From: an uncultured Clostridia bacterium | GTDB lineage: Bacteria; Bacillota; Clostridia; Christensenellales; Aristaeellaceae | Reading direction: 5' to 3' | Assembly (NCBI GenBank): GCA_937886445.1 | Contig: CALGBY010000105.1 | Location: forward strand, 1-34,654 | DNA length: 34,654 nt | Shown: positions 25,093-33,259 of the stretch, piece by piece | Position numbering within the stretch: the stretch's first letter is position 1 | Layout: every line of letters begins with the position of its first letter | Program-made: the position numbers and the translations under genes | The notes under the pieces: generated by a model | Told to the model about the DNA's origin: nothing | Database searches by the model: none | The model's input: only the letters and a program-made list of their open reading frames with translations

Positions 25093-27669
25093 TTACGCGC
25101 CGTACAGGCGGTAAGCGGAGGGATGCCTGCGCAGCTCCTCCTCAAGCCCTGCAAAGGTATCCGGCATGCTTTCCGGGATCAGCGCGGCGGTGACCATGAC
25201 CTTCAGACACCACTGGGCGGTAAAGTTGGTGGTAATCCAGGGGATCTCAAGCAGCTCAGTACCGTCCTTCCGCGTGCCGTACACCGTGGGGCAAAAACCC
25301 TCCGGGTGCTCCTTTGAGTACAGCAGGGCAAGCAGCTCTCTCCATACAGCGCGGGCCATGTCCGCATCCCTCCGCTTCCTCGCGGCCCACGCCTGCATCT
25401 CAGCGGAGTATATGGGGCTGCCGAACTGCCTTTTCTGCAGCAGTCCCTTTGACCTTTCATTGCGCTCCTCCGGCGAAAGGAAGAAATACAGCCCGTTTTC
25501 GGTAACCAGCCTTTCAAGTGAAGTGCTCCCCAGCATATCCGCCGTTTCCAGCCATACCTCCGGCCCGCCCATGCAGGCCTGCAGGTGCATACTGCCCTCT
25601 CCCGTCATTTCGCCGGTATACCGCAAAGCGCCCGTTTCCGGGTCAAAACCGAACAGCGGCCCGGAAGTAAGCCCCAGCGGCGTTTTCTCAAGGCAGGAAA
25701 CGCCGTTTTCTATTTTCTCACGCCACCGGGGATCCGGCGTGCGCTCATAGGCGGTCATCCAGCAGGAAACCAGCGCCGCCCAGTCCGGGCCGGTGCGCAG
25801 GCGCAAGCCGCCCCCCTCTGTGTACCAGGGCAGGTTTTCAAGGCAGTCCGCAGCGGAAAGGCTGTCCTCCATACAGTCTCCGATGCGCCTGTCCCCCGTC
25901 AGGTAGTACAGCGGCCTGTGATGTCCTGCCATCGAGACGCGCGGCTCCTTGCAGGGGCAGCCCCAGTGGCGCACATTGTGGCGCGAGCCCAGACCCTTCA
26001 TGGGTCCGAAATGATACATATCCACATCAGCCGAGTGACGGCTGAGCGCCTCCGCCATGCGGAACACCCGCTCGCTTCCCGTGCGCAGAAAATACAGCCA
26101 CAGCCAGTAGGTGGGGGCAAGCTCCGTGTTATCCCACGCGTAACCGCCCACATCCCAGCGCCACATATGCCTTGAGGCCTCGTAGGTATGCATCAGGTCT
26201 CCGTAGTTGAATAGCCCGTACCAGCTTCTCGCCTCCGTTTCGGCTTCGTAAAAGCGGAAGGCAGCGGCAAGCTGATCCTCAGTCCAGCGTGCCACCTCGC
26301 TGCTCCGCTCCGGAAGGCTCCAGTACCCGAAGGCGCGATGCTCATGATAGTATTCCGGCGCGGCTGTATAGACCGGCGGACGCCGCACATACTCCGAAAA
26401 CTCCTCCAGCGCGCCGTCCGCGGTAAACCCGTTATCTGAGCGGACAGCCACGCGGCAGGTCACCGCGATACCGTTCGGATCGGCCCGCATGTAATCAAAC
26501 CCCTCATAGTTGCCCATGGGATAGGTGCGCCTGTCATAATGCCGGAAATCATAGGGTTCCGCCTCCGGTGAATAGAACCAGACCGTGCAGCGGGTGTTTT
26601 CGCCGGAAAGGCCCTCCGTTTCCAGCCCTGCCGGGTGCTTCTCCCGGCATTCACGCAGGCAAAAGCTCAGCGTACGCTCCGGGTCGCTCACCGCCATGGC
26701 GCCGGGCGCTGAGATCCCGTGCACGCCATCCAGCCGGCAGCAGTCCTCCCGGGCTTTTTTGCGTATCACAAAGTGCGAAGCGGAATCCTGTACCAGCGAA
26801 AAATGATCCCAGCGGGGAAGATCCGCGGCCGCCTCGTTCAGCTCCGCCGTTTCCGCCACCGTTTCACCCCGCTGCTGCGCCGCGAGCAGGGCGGGATCAA
26901 GATGCTTTCTCCAATAGAAGAGCTGTGTGGGGTTATCATGATACACCGCCCCGTCCGTCAGAAAGCGGATATGGCGCTGGTAGGGTGTGCCGGTCAAACG
27001 GGTCTCAAACAGCAGTCCCCACCCGGCAAGGCGGTCATGCTCCGCGTCTCCCTGAAAGAAAAAGGTATCGTCAAACACGATCTCCCCATCGCTCCGCACA
27101 CTCATGCGTATCCGGAAGGGCATCTTCCGCACGCCGTCCTCCATATGGAAGCCGTCAAAGCAGAACACCGTTTCAAGCGGCCCGCACACTTCCTGCACGC
27201 GGCTGAGGATCCTGCAGGGCAGGGCGCGTACGGTAACGGTGCTGCCATCAGCGGTTTCCGCGGCATGGCTGACCCGCAGCACGGGGCACACCCGGCTGAA
27301 GGCGTTTCTCCCCTTCACAATGCAGTCCGCCGCCAGCGCGTCCCCTTCCCCGGGCACCGTCAGGGTGATGCTTTCTCCGCGGATGACCCACCCGGAAGGC
27401 AGCTTTTCCGTTGTCAGGCCCCGTGGCCGCGGAGCAGCCCCGGCGCTCAGCTCGCAGCCCGCGCCGATCTGACCCGCCGCGGCAAGGTGTCGGCTCCATT
27501 TGACGGAGCCGTCCGGCCAGCGGGCGGTGATATCGCTCTGCACGGGGATCGTCTCCCCTGTTTCGCCCGTCAGGATGAAATCCTCCCCACGTACGGTTCC
27601 GCGCGGCCAGTAACCGCCGAATGTCGTCCAGCCTTCCGCGAGGCGGTTTTCCAACAGATGAAGCTGCAT
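25093..27669 (-). CDS. yetA: YetA-like exo-rhamnogalacturonan lyase family protein (PcRGLX/YetA)
   Basis: At 858 aa it is almost exactly the length of B. subtilis YetA and shares its layout: an N-terminal RIFT-like barrel (GGYWPRGTV; DGSVKWSRHLAAAG), a middle beta-sandwich, and a C-terminal alpha/alpha toroid (about 450-850; HTYEASRHMWRWDVGGYAWDN, HYW-like GCPCKEPRVSMAGHHRPLYY). Relatives include the PL26 exo-rhamnogalacturonan lyases, so it probably cleaves rhamnogalacturonan-type pectic fragments; activity of YetA-type proteins is not firmly established as far as I know. There is no signal peptide, so it acts on imported oligosaccharides. AGGGGG lies about ten bases before the ATG. It is divergent from yesU, sharing a 127-base promoter region, as in the yes/yet pectin locus of Bacillus, where both genes also occur. 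Confidence 0.85.
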   Translation of the reverse strand: MQLHLLENRLAEGWTTFGGYWPRGTVRGEDFILTGETGETIPVQSDITARWPDGSVKWSRHLAAAGQIGAGCELSAGAAPRPRGLTTEKLPSGWVIRGESITLTVPGEGDALAADCIVKGRNAFSRVCPVLRVSHAAETADGSTVTVRALPCRILSRVQEVCGPLETVFCFDGFHMEDGVRKMPFRIRMSVRSDGEIVFDDTFFFQGDAEHDRLAGWGLLFETRLTGTPYQRHIRFLTDGAVYHDNPTQLFYWRKHLDPALLAAQQRGETVAETAELNEAAADLPRWDHFSLVQDSASHFVIRKKAREDCCRLDGVHGISAPGAMAVSDPERTLSFCLRECREKHPAGLETEGLSGENTRCTVWFYSPEAEPYDFRHYDRRTYPMGNYEGFDYMRADPNGIAVTCRVAVRSDNGFTADGALEEFSEYVRRPPVYTAAPEYYHEHRAFGYWSLPERSSEVARWTEDQLAAAFRFYEAETEARSWYGLFNYGDLMHTYEASRHMWRWDVGGYAWDNTELAPTYWLWLYFLRTGSERVFRMAEALSRHSADVDMYHFGPMKGLGSRHNVRHWGCPCKEPRVSMAGHHRPLYYLTGDRRIGDCMEDSLSAADCLENLPWYTEGGGLRLRTGPDWAALVSCWMTAYERTPDPRWREKIENGVSCLEKTPLGLTSGPLFGFDPETGALRYTGEMTGEGSMHLQACMGGPEVWLETADMLGSTSLERLVTENGLYFFLSPEERNERSKGLLQKRQFGSPIYSAEMQAWAARKRRDADMARAVWRELLALLYSKEHPEGFCPTVYGTRKDGTELLEIPWITTNFTAQWCLKVMVTAALIPESMPDTFAGLEEELRRHPSAYRLYGA

Positions 27670-27699
27670 ATCGCGTTTTCCCCCTGTGTTTTTTTGACC

Positions 27700-27728
27700 A
27701 TTATATACCCGGCCGGGACTGATAGCAA
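27700..27728 (-). promoter_or_regulatory. Promoter of the yetA-like gene with a palindrome in its spacer
   Basis: On the minus strand TTGCTA (27728-27723), a 17-base spacer and TATAAT (27705-27700) are present. A perfect palindrome CCCGGCCGGG (27708-27717) lies inside the spacer, so a protein bound there would block the promoter. Confidence 0.6.
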
Positions 27729-27796
27729 CAAAATGCTGGTTTTGCAGCCGTATTCATGATAGAATGATACTGTAAAAAAGAGAAGGAGGCGTTACG

Positions 27797-28486
27797 GTGA
27801 GCTGCTATGATGATATGCGCGGCGCGCTTGTTTATGAAAACCCGCTATCCTCCCCTCAGGATCTTGAGGATTTTTTGCTGGAGGGCAGCGCGCGGATGAG
27901 CTTCCCCGGGGGGAAGCTGTGCCTTGAAAACGCGCAGAGCGCTATGCTCGGGCAAAAGGCCAATTATGTGCTGTGGTGCAAAAAGGCCTTCCCGGCTGAT
28001 CTGCTTCTGGAGCTCAGCTTTCGTCCTCTGCGCGAGCCGGGACTGGCCATGCTGTTTTTTGCCGCCTCCGGCCGTGAAGGGCGCGGCCTGTTCGACCCCT
28101 CGCTGTCGCCCCGTACAGGCGAATATATCCAGTATCACCACGGGGATATCAACGCCTTCCATCTTTCCTTTTTCAGGCGCAAGGAGGCGGATGAGCGCCG
28201 TTTCCACACCTGCAACCTGCGCAAAAGCTACGGCTTTTATCTGGTGGCCCAGGGGGCGGATCCCATTCCGGACGCCGCGGACGCGGATGAGCCCTATCTG
28301 CTTTCCCTGCTGAAAAGCGGCCCGGAGATACGCTTTGCCGTGAACGGGCTGGAGGTGCTGCGCTATCACGATGACGGCGTGAGCTGCGGCCCCCTGCTGC
28401 AGGGCGGATGTATCGGGCTGAGGCAGCTGGCCCCGATGGCCGGGGAATACAGCGGACTGCGTGTTTACAGCCTGAAGCAGCCGTGA
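27797..28486 (+). CDS. yesU: YesU-like DUF1961 protein
   Basis: This 229-aa protein of the DUF1961 family matches B. subtilis YesU closely along its whole length from memory. Conserved segments include EPGLAMLFFAA, the LFDPSL...RTGEY motif, the YHHGDINAFHLSFFRRK segment, RTCNLRKS-like FHTCNLRKS, and GADPIPDAADADEPY. The fold is a concanavalin-like beta-jelly roll, and a role in pectin (rhamnogalacturonan) use is inferred from the Bacillus locus. It starts with GTG, with AAGGAGG seven bases upstream. It is divergent from the yetA-like gene and is first in a rightward run of genes. No signal peptide is seen. Confidence 0.9.
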   Translation: MSCYDDMRGALVYENPLSSPQDLEDFLLEGSARMSFPGGKLCLENAQSAMLGQKANYVLWCKKAFPADLLLELSFRPLREPGLAMLFFAASGREGRGLFDPSLSPRTGEYIQYHHGDINAFHLSFFRRKEADERRFHTCNLRKSYGFYLVAQGADPIPDAADADEPYLLSLLKSGPEIRFAVNGLEVLRYHDDGVSCGPLLQGGCIGLRQLAPMAGEYSGLRVYSLKQP

Positions 28487-28523
28487 CGAAAAGCGGGCAT
28501 GCCCCGCAGAAAAGGAGCAGAAA

Positions 28524-29063
28524 ATGATCCGTACCGAAAGGCTCACCCTGCGGCGTTTTTCAAAAAGCGATATGAAAGCGCTGCAGCGCATCTTTACAGA
28601 CCAGGCATCCTCCCCCTACGCGAAATATGACACGCCCAAGGCGACCGATGATGAAAGCGTGGCGGCACGGGCCGCGCGCTGGGCCTCCTTTTCGGAAAGC
28701 GAAGAGCATATGTTTTTTTCTGTTTGCCTTGAGGGAGAAATGATCGGCTACATCGCGATGAACAAAAGAGAGGACGGCTATGAGACCGGCTTCAACTTCA
28801 TGCGCGCCCATCAGGGAAAGGGCTATGCCCGGGAAAGCATGACAGCGCTGCTTGACGGGCTGCAAAAAGCGGGAGCAAGCAGGGTGACGGCGGGTACTGC
28901 ACAGAACAATACACCAAGCGTAAGGCTGCTGCTCGCCTGCGGCTTTGTTAAAACGGGAGAAGAGGATGTATCGTTTAACAAAGATGAAAACGGAGCTCCC
29001 GTTGTATTCAAAGGCCTGCTGTTTGAAAGGAAGCTGAACACAGAAGGAACAAAAGCGCCGTGA
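28524..29063 (+). CDS. GNAT acetyltransferase, RimJ/RimL-type
   Basis: This 179-aa acetyltransferase begins MIRTERLTLRRFSKSD, the usual start of the RimJ/RimL-like GNAT subgroup that often acetylates protein N-termini or small amines. The acetyl-CoA-binding loop is HQGKGYARESM (about residues 90-100), followed by NTPSVRLLLACGF, the conserved Asn-x-x-Ser segment. AAAGGAG lies six bases before the ATG. It follows yesU by 37 bases and may be in one transcript, although no link to carbohydrate use is apparent. Confidence 0.86.
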   Translation: MIRTERLTLRRFSKSDMKALQRIFTDQASSPYAKYDTPKATDDESVAARAARWASFSESEEHMFFSVCLEGEMIGYIAMNKREDGYETGFNFMRAHQGKGYARESMTALLDGLQKAGASRVTAGTAQNNTPSVRLLLACGFVKTGEEDVSFNKDENGAPVVFKGLLFERKLNTEGTKAP

Positions 29064-29088
29064 GACGCGCTGAGGGAGGAAACAGGCA

Positions 29089-30018
29089 GTGATATTCAAA
29101 GGCTATGAAAAGCACTTTTCCACAGTCAATGACGGGCAGTATGAGCTGATCAGCCGGTTCTGGGACCGGATGAGCGCCGTGTACGGCCGAGAAAACCTGA
29201 TCGGGCTGGGCTTCGGATGGACGGAAAATGAGATCACATACGCCATCGGCCTGAAGAACATGCAGGAACCGGGCAGGGGCTGCCCGGAGGAAAACGCCGT
29301 ATACAAAGAGATCCCGCTGCCGGAGGACGAATGGAGCACGGTGGACGGAAGAACAGATGCGCTTTCAGCGCTGTACGGCGGCATCTATGAGGACGGGCCG
29401 CTCACCTTTGAAACAGAAGAGTTTTTCAATGACGGGCGCTGCCGCATCCGCTACAGGAGAGACGCGGAAACGCACGGCCTGCATACCGGAAAGGCCGGGG
29501 CGGCGCGGCTGCTTATGCGCTCCAGGCACAGCTACCGCGGCACTTTTTCCGCGAGGCCGGTGCCCCGTGAGGACCTTGCCGCCATCATGGAGGCGGGCAT
29601 GGACGCGCCGTCAGGCTGCAACAAGCAAACCGTATCGGCAGTCGCGGTGACCGATCCGGCAAGGGTAAAGGAGATCCTCGCGCTGATCGACCCGCCCGTA
29701 GCCCAAACGGCGCCGGCACTGATCGTTGTATTCACACGCAGGATCCCCGCCTACCGGGACCGCTGCTTTGCCGTGCAGGACTATGCCGCGGCCATCGAAA
29801 ACATGCTGTTGATGATCAGCGCGATGGGCTACGCCTCCTGCTGGTATGAAGGTCATATCACCGATGAGGACCGCATCTGTGACCGGATCGCGGCGGCGCT
29901 GGGCATAAATGACGGCAGAGAAGCCGTGTGCCTGCTGCCGGTGGGCGTGCCCGCGGAGGAAGCGCGCGTGCCTGCCAAACGGCCGTACAGTGAAAGGATC
30001 CGCTTTGACGGAGAATGA
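29089..30018 (+). CDS. Nitroreductase-family protein with an extra N-terminal effector-binding-like domain
   Basis: The C-terminal part (about 140-309) is an FMN-dependent nitroreductase domain: RHSYRGTFSARPV at its start, the flavin segment APSGCNKQTV, then DYAAAIENMLLMISAMGYASCWYEGH and the C-terminal PVGVPAE. The first ~135 residues resemble a GyrI-like/AraC effector-binding domain (ENLIGLGFGWTENEITYAIGL; YKEIPLPEDEWSTVDGR), which binds small hydrophobic or cationic ligands. This fusion is unusual. It starts at GTG with GGGAGG nine bases upstream. The substrate is unknown. It is 25 bases after the GNAT gene. Confidence 0.82.
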   Translation: MIFKGYEKHFSTVNDGQYELISRFWDRMSAVYGRENLIGLGFGWTENEITYAIGLKNMQEPGRGCPEENAVYKEIPLPEDEWSTVDGRTDALSALYGGIYEDGPLTFETEEFFNDGRCRIRYRRDAETHGLHTGKAGAARLLMRSRHSYRGTFSARPVPREDLAAIMEAGMDAPSGCNKQTVSAVAVTDPARVKEILALIDPPVAQTAPALIVVFTRRIPAYRDRCFAVQDYAAAIENMLLMISAMGYASCWYEGHITDEDRICDRIAAALGINDGREAVCLLPVGVPAEEARVPAKRPYSERIRFDGE

Positions 30019-30051
30019 GACCGGAAACCGGTTTGCTTATCCCGGCCGCCG

Positions 30052-30080
30052 TTGCAAGGATGAGCGGCGAATGGTAAAAT
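30052..30080 (+). promoter_or_regulatory. Possible internal promoter before the sugar isomerase-like gene
   Basis: TTGCAA (30052-30057), a 17-base spacer and TAAAAT (30075-30080) lie 40 bases before the start codon, in the largest gap of this gene run. Confidence 0.5.
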
Positions 30081-30119
30081 AGAGCGTACTGAGAATACCT
30101 GACGAACGGAGGTAAATGC

Positions 30120-30944
30120 TTGAACAGGATCTGTTTCGGAATGCCCACCCTGATCGAAAACAGGGATCTTGCGGAGAATATTTCTCTCTGCCGGGAGCTG
30201 GGGCTGGACTTTATTGAGCTGAACATGAATTTTCCGGAGTTTCAGCTGGATTCCATGCCGGACGCGGATGAGCTGAAGCGCGTGAAGGAGGAATACGGCC
30301 TCTTCTTTACCCTGCATCTGGATGAAAAAATGAACGCGGCGGATTTTAACCCGCTGGTGAGACAGGCGTATACCGAAACCGCGCTGCGCGCCATAGAGCT
30401 GGCCGGGGCGATCTCCGCCCCGGTGATCAACATGCACATGAACCCCGGCGTATACATCACCCTGCCGGACAGGAAGGAATACCTGTACGCGAGAGGAAAG
30501 GATATTTATCTCAGTTACCTTGCTTCCTTCCGGGACCTGTGCACAGAAAAGATCGGAAACAGCAATGTGAAGATCTGCGTGGAAAACACAGATGGCTGGC
30601 GGGAGTTTGAACGGGAGGCCGTGGATATGCTGCTGGAAAGCCCCGCCTTCCGCCTCACCTGGGATATAGGTCATTCCAAAGCGACAGGCGAAAAGGATCT
30701 TCCGTTCCTTACCGCAAGAGAGGACCGGCTTTATCATTTTCACATCCATGACGGATCTGAGACCCCTCCCCGCAATCATCTCGCGCTGGGTGACGGCTGC
30801 ATTCCTCTTGAAGAACGGCTCGCGCTGGCCGCGAAGCATGGCTGCCGCTGTGTGCTGGAAACAAAAACGGTACAGGCGCTGCGCACGAGCGTGCGCTGGC
30901 TGAGAGAACGCGGCTATATGGACAGGAACGGAGCGAACGGGTAA
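30120..30944 (+). CDS. Sugar phosphate isomerase/epimerase-like TIM-barrel protein
   Basis: This 274-aa protein belongs to the xylose isomerase-like AP-endonuclease-2 superfamily. The expected metal ligands are visible on successive strands: Glu in KICVENTDG, Asp and His in LTWDIGH, His in YHFHIHDG and Glu in CVLETK near the end. Members isomerise or epimerise sugars or inositols; the substrate cannot be told here. It starts at TTG with GGAGG seven bases upstream; a nearer ATG at 30116 is out of frame, and the next in-frame ATG (30141) lies inside the first strand. Its stop abuts the next start (TAAATG). Confidence 0.82.
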   Translation: MNRICFGMPTLIENRDLAENISLCRELGLDFIELNMNFPEFQLDSMPDADELKRVKEEYGLFFTLHLDEKMNAADFNPLVRQAYTETALRAIELAGAISAPVINMHMNPGVYITLPDRKEYLYARGKDIYLSYLASFRDLCTEKIGNSNVKICVENTDGWREFEREAVDMLLESPAFRLTWDIGHSKATGEKDLPFLTAREDRLYHFHIHDGSETPPRNHLALGDGCIPLEERLALAAKHGCRCVLETKTVQALRTSVRWLRERGYMDRNGANG

Positions 30945-31697
30945 ATGACGAAGCTGCTGCTGCTGAACGCCGTTTTGCTGTGTATTCTTGTGCCGGCGGC
31001 GGTGCTCAGCGTAAAAAAAGTAAAAAGCGAAAAGGGCAGAGCGCGGCTTTTGCTGCTTGCTTCCCTGCTTACAGTGCTGTGCCACTATTCCTCCCTGCTT
31101 TATCATGCCGCGGGAGACGGAGAGGTGCTGCGCTACCTTGAATACAACCCCAACCTGATCCTGCCCATATACCCCTGCAACGCGGTCATGTGGTGCTGCG
31201 TGATCTTCGGCTTCATGAAAAACAAAAAGAGCCGAACGGGGCACTTTCTCGCGGATTATATTTTCTGGTTCGGCCTGCCGGCCTGCGCGTTCGGCATGCT
31301 GGTGAATATCGATTTTCTGCGTGACCCCGATCTTTCAAACTTTGATGCCGTCAAAAGCACCGTAGCCCACGCGTTCATGCTATACAATGTGCTGCTTCTG
31401 CGCCCGTTCGGGCATGTGAAAACAGAGCTCAGGACCAATATGCTCCATATCCTCATCGCGGAGGGAATGATGCTTCTGCTGGGGCTGTACTGCACGCTGG
31501 TGTTTTGGGTGCTTTCGGGAAAGGAAGCGGCGTACAGCGTGAACTCCATGTTCATTCTCTCTTCCCCGTTTGAAAACTTGCCCTTCCTCAGGTATCCCGT
31601 CATCGCGCTGGCGGCGCTGGCCGTTTATTTTGTCATACTGACGGTATGCGGCCGCATATCCGGCAAAAGGAAAAAAGAGCAGGTTCAACGCCCCTGA
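30945..31697 (+). CDS. YwaF-like multi-pass membrane protein
   Basis: This 250-aa integral membrane protein has about seven hydrophobic helices. The segments LPIYPCNAVMW and STVAHAFMLYNVLLL, and the C-terminal pattern with VNSMFILSSPFENLPFLRYP, resemble the YwaF/TIGR02206 family of conserved membrane proteins with unknown function. It has a basic C-terminal tail. GGAG lies about ten bases before the ATG, and the gene starts directly after the stop of the isomerase-like gene, so they are co-translated. Confidence 0.68.
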   Translation: MTKLLLLNAVLLCILVPAAVLSVKKVKSEKGRARLLLLASLLTVLCHYSSLLYHAAGDGEVLRYLEYNPNLILPIYPCNAVMWCCVIFGFMKNKKSRTGHFLADYIFWFGLPACAFGMLVNIDFLRDPDLSNFDAVKSTVAHAFMLYNVLLLRPFGHVKTELRTNMLHILIAEGMMLLLGLYCTLVFWVLSGKEAAYSVNSMFILSSPFENLPFLRYPVIALAALAVYFVILTVCGRISGKRKKEQVQRP

Positions 31698-31781
31698 AGC
31701 ACAAAAACATATACCATGTCATAAAAATTCCGGCTGTGCTGCCAAAGCGCGGCGCCGCCGCAGGATAAAGGAGAAATGCTT

Positions 31782-33242
31782 ATGCCCTGTACTACCATTC
31801 TTGCCGGAAAGCTGGCCACCTCCAACGGTGCCACGATCATCGCCCGCAACGATGACGGCGGCTTTGACAACAAAAAGGTGATCGTCGTACTGCCGGGGGA
31901 TCAAAAGCGGAAATACAAAAGCGTGATCTCCCATCTGGAGATCGAGCTGCCGAAGGATCCGCTCCGCTATACCGCCGTGCCGAATGTGGATCTGAAGGAC
32001 GGCCTGTGGGCCGCCTGCGGCGTAAATGCCGCCAATGTTGCGATGACGGCCACCGAAACGCTTACCACCAACCCCCGTGTGCTGGCGGCGGACCCCTATG
32101 TGAAATACATCCCGAAGGATAAAAAGAACAAAACGGAAAAGGCCGGCGGTATCGGAGAAGAGGATATCGTGGTGATCGTGCTGCCCTATATCCGTTCCGC
32201 CCGCGAGGGCGTGGAGCGGCTGGGCATGCTGCTTGAAAAATACGGCACCTATGAGCCCAACGGCATTGCCTTCAGCGACAAGGACGAGGTGTGGTGGCTG
32301 GAGACCATCGGCGGGCATCACTGGATCGCGAAGCGCGTGCCGGATGACCGCGTGGTGATCATGCCCAACCAGTTCGGCATGGACAGCTTTGACTTTGATG
32401 ACGCCATGGGCGAAAAGAAGGATCACCTCTGCTCCGCCGATCTGATCGCCTTTACCCGTGAAAACGGCCTCGACCTTTCAAACAGCGGCACATTCAACCC
32501 GCGTCTGGCCTACGGCTCCCATTCGGACGCGGATCATGTATACAACACCCCCAGAGCCTGGTATATGGCGCGCCGCCTGATCCCGCACGCCTGCAAATGG
32601 GACGGGGAGGATGCACGTTACACTCCCGAAAGCGATGATATCCCCTGGTCCTTCGTGCCGGAAAACAAGATCTGCATCGAGGATGTGAAGTACCTGCTTT
32701 CCAGCCATTACCAGGGAACGCCCTATGACCCGTATGCCGCCTCCTCCCCGCTGAAGGGCAAATACCGCTCGATCGGTGTGCCCAACAGCGATGACAGCGG
32801 CATCCTTGAGATCCGCGGCGACCTTCCGGAAGAGATCCGCGCGGTGGAATGGATGAGCCTGGGCGGCAGCGCCTTTACCGCCTGCGTTCCCTTCTATCCC
32901 AATGTATCAAAGCTGCCCGCCTATATCTCTTCAGGCCGGGAGCAGGTATCCACAGATTCTCTGTACTGGGCAGGACGTCTGATCGCCTCCCTTACGGACG
33001 CGCACTACAATTCCGCCCTGATCCTTGACGAACGCTATCAGAACGCGGTGTTCAATACCTGCCGTCAGATCATTGCGGAATATGATAAAAAGTGCGCGGA
33101 GGATCCTTCCGAAAAGCTTCGCGAGGAGGCCAACGAAAAATCTCTGGCCGCGGTAAAGGAAGAGTCTCTGAAGGTGCTTGAAAAGCTGCTGGCTAACGCC
33201 GGTGAGCATATGAAAACGCGCTATCACAGAGGGGATAACTGA
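31782..33242 (+). CDS. C69-family dipeptidase (PepD-like)
   Basis: This 486-aa N-terminal nucleophile hydrolase cleaves dipeptides in the cytoplasm. It begins MPCTTI; after removal of the first residues the Cys becomes the N-terminal nucleophile, as in PepD/acid-ceramidase-like C69 peptidases. The ARNDDGG segment (about 20-26), ATETLTTNPRVL, GEEDIVVIVLPYIRSAREG and WWLETIGGHHW match the family. Two ATGs lie six bases apart. AAAGGAG is only two bases from the first but eight from the second, so I start at 31782. There is a short C-terminal helical extension. It follows the YwaF-like gene by 84 bases. Confidence 0.92.
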   Translation: MPCTTILAGKLATSNGATIIARNDDGGFDNKKVIVVLPGDQKRKYKSVISHLEIELPKDPLRYTAVPNVDLKDGLWAACGVNAANVAMTATETLTTNPRVLAADPYVKYIPKDKKNKTEKAGGIGEEDIVVIVLPYIRSAREGVERLGMLLEKYGTYEPNGIAFSDKDEVWWLETIGGHHWIAKRVPDDRVVIMPNQFGMDSFDFDDAMGEKKDHLCSADLIAFTRENGLDLSNSGTFNPRLAYGSHSDADHVYNTPRAWYMARRLIPHACKWDGEDARYTPESDDIPWSFVPENKICIEDVKYLLSSHYQGTPYDPYAASSPLKGKYRSIGVPNSDDSGILEIRGDLPEEIRAVEWMSLGGSAFTACVPFYPNVSKLPAYISSGREQVSTDSLYWAGRLIASLTDAHYNSALILDERYQNAVFNTCRQIIAEYDKKCAEDPSEKLREEANEKSLAAVKEESLKVLEKLLANAGEHMKTRYHRGDN

Positions 33243-33259
33243 GAAAGCCGGATGTGTAA

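Noticed and set aside
28490..28507. GCGGG/CCCGC inverted repeat between yesU and the GNAT gene as a terminator
   Set aside because: No T run follows it, and the next ribosome binding site begins immediately after.
29853..31244. A 463-codon open frame on the minus strand
   Set aside because: It is antisense to three plus-strand genes with good ribosome binding sites and family motifs.
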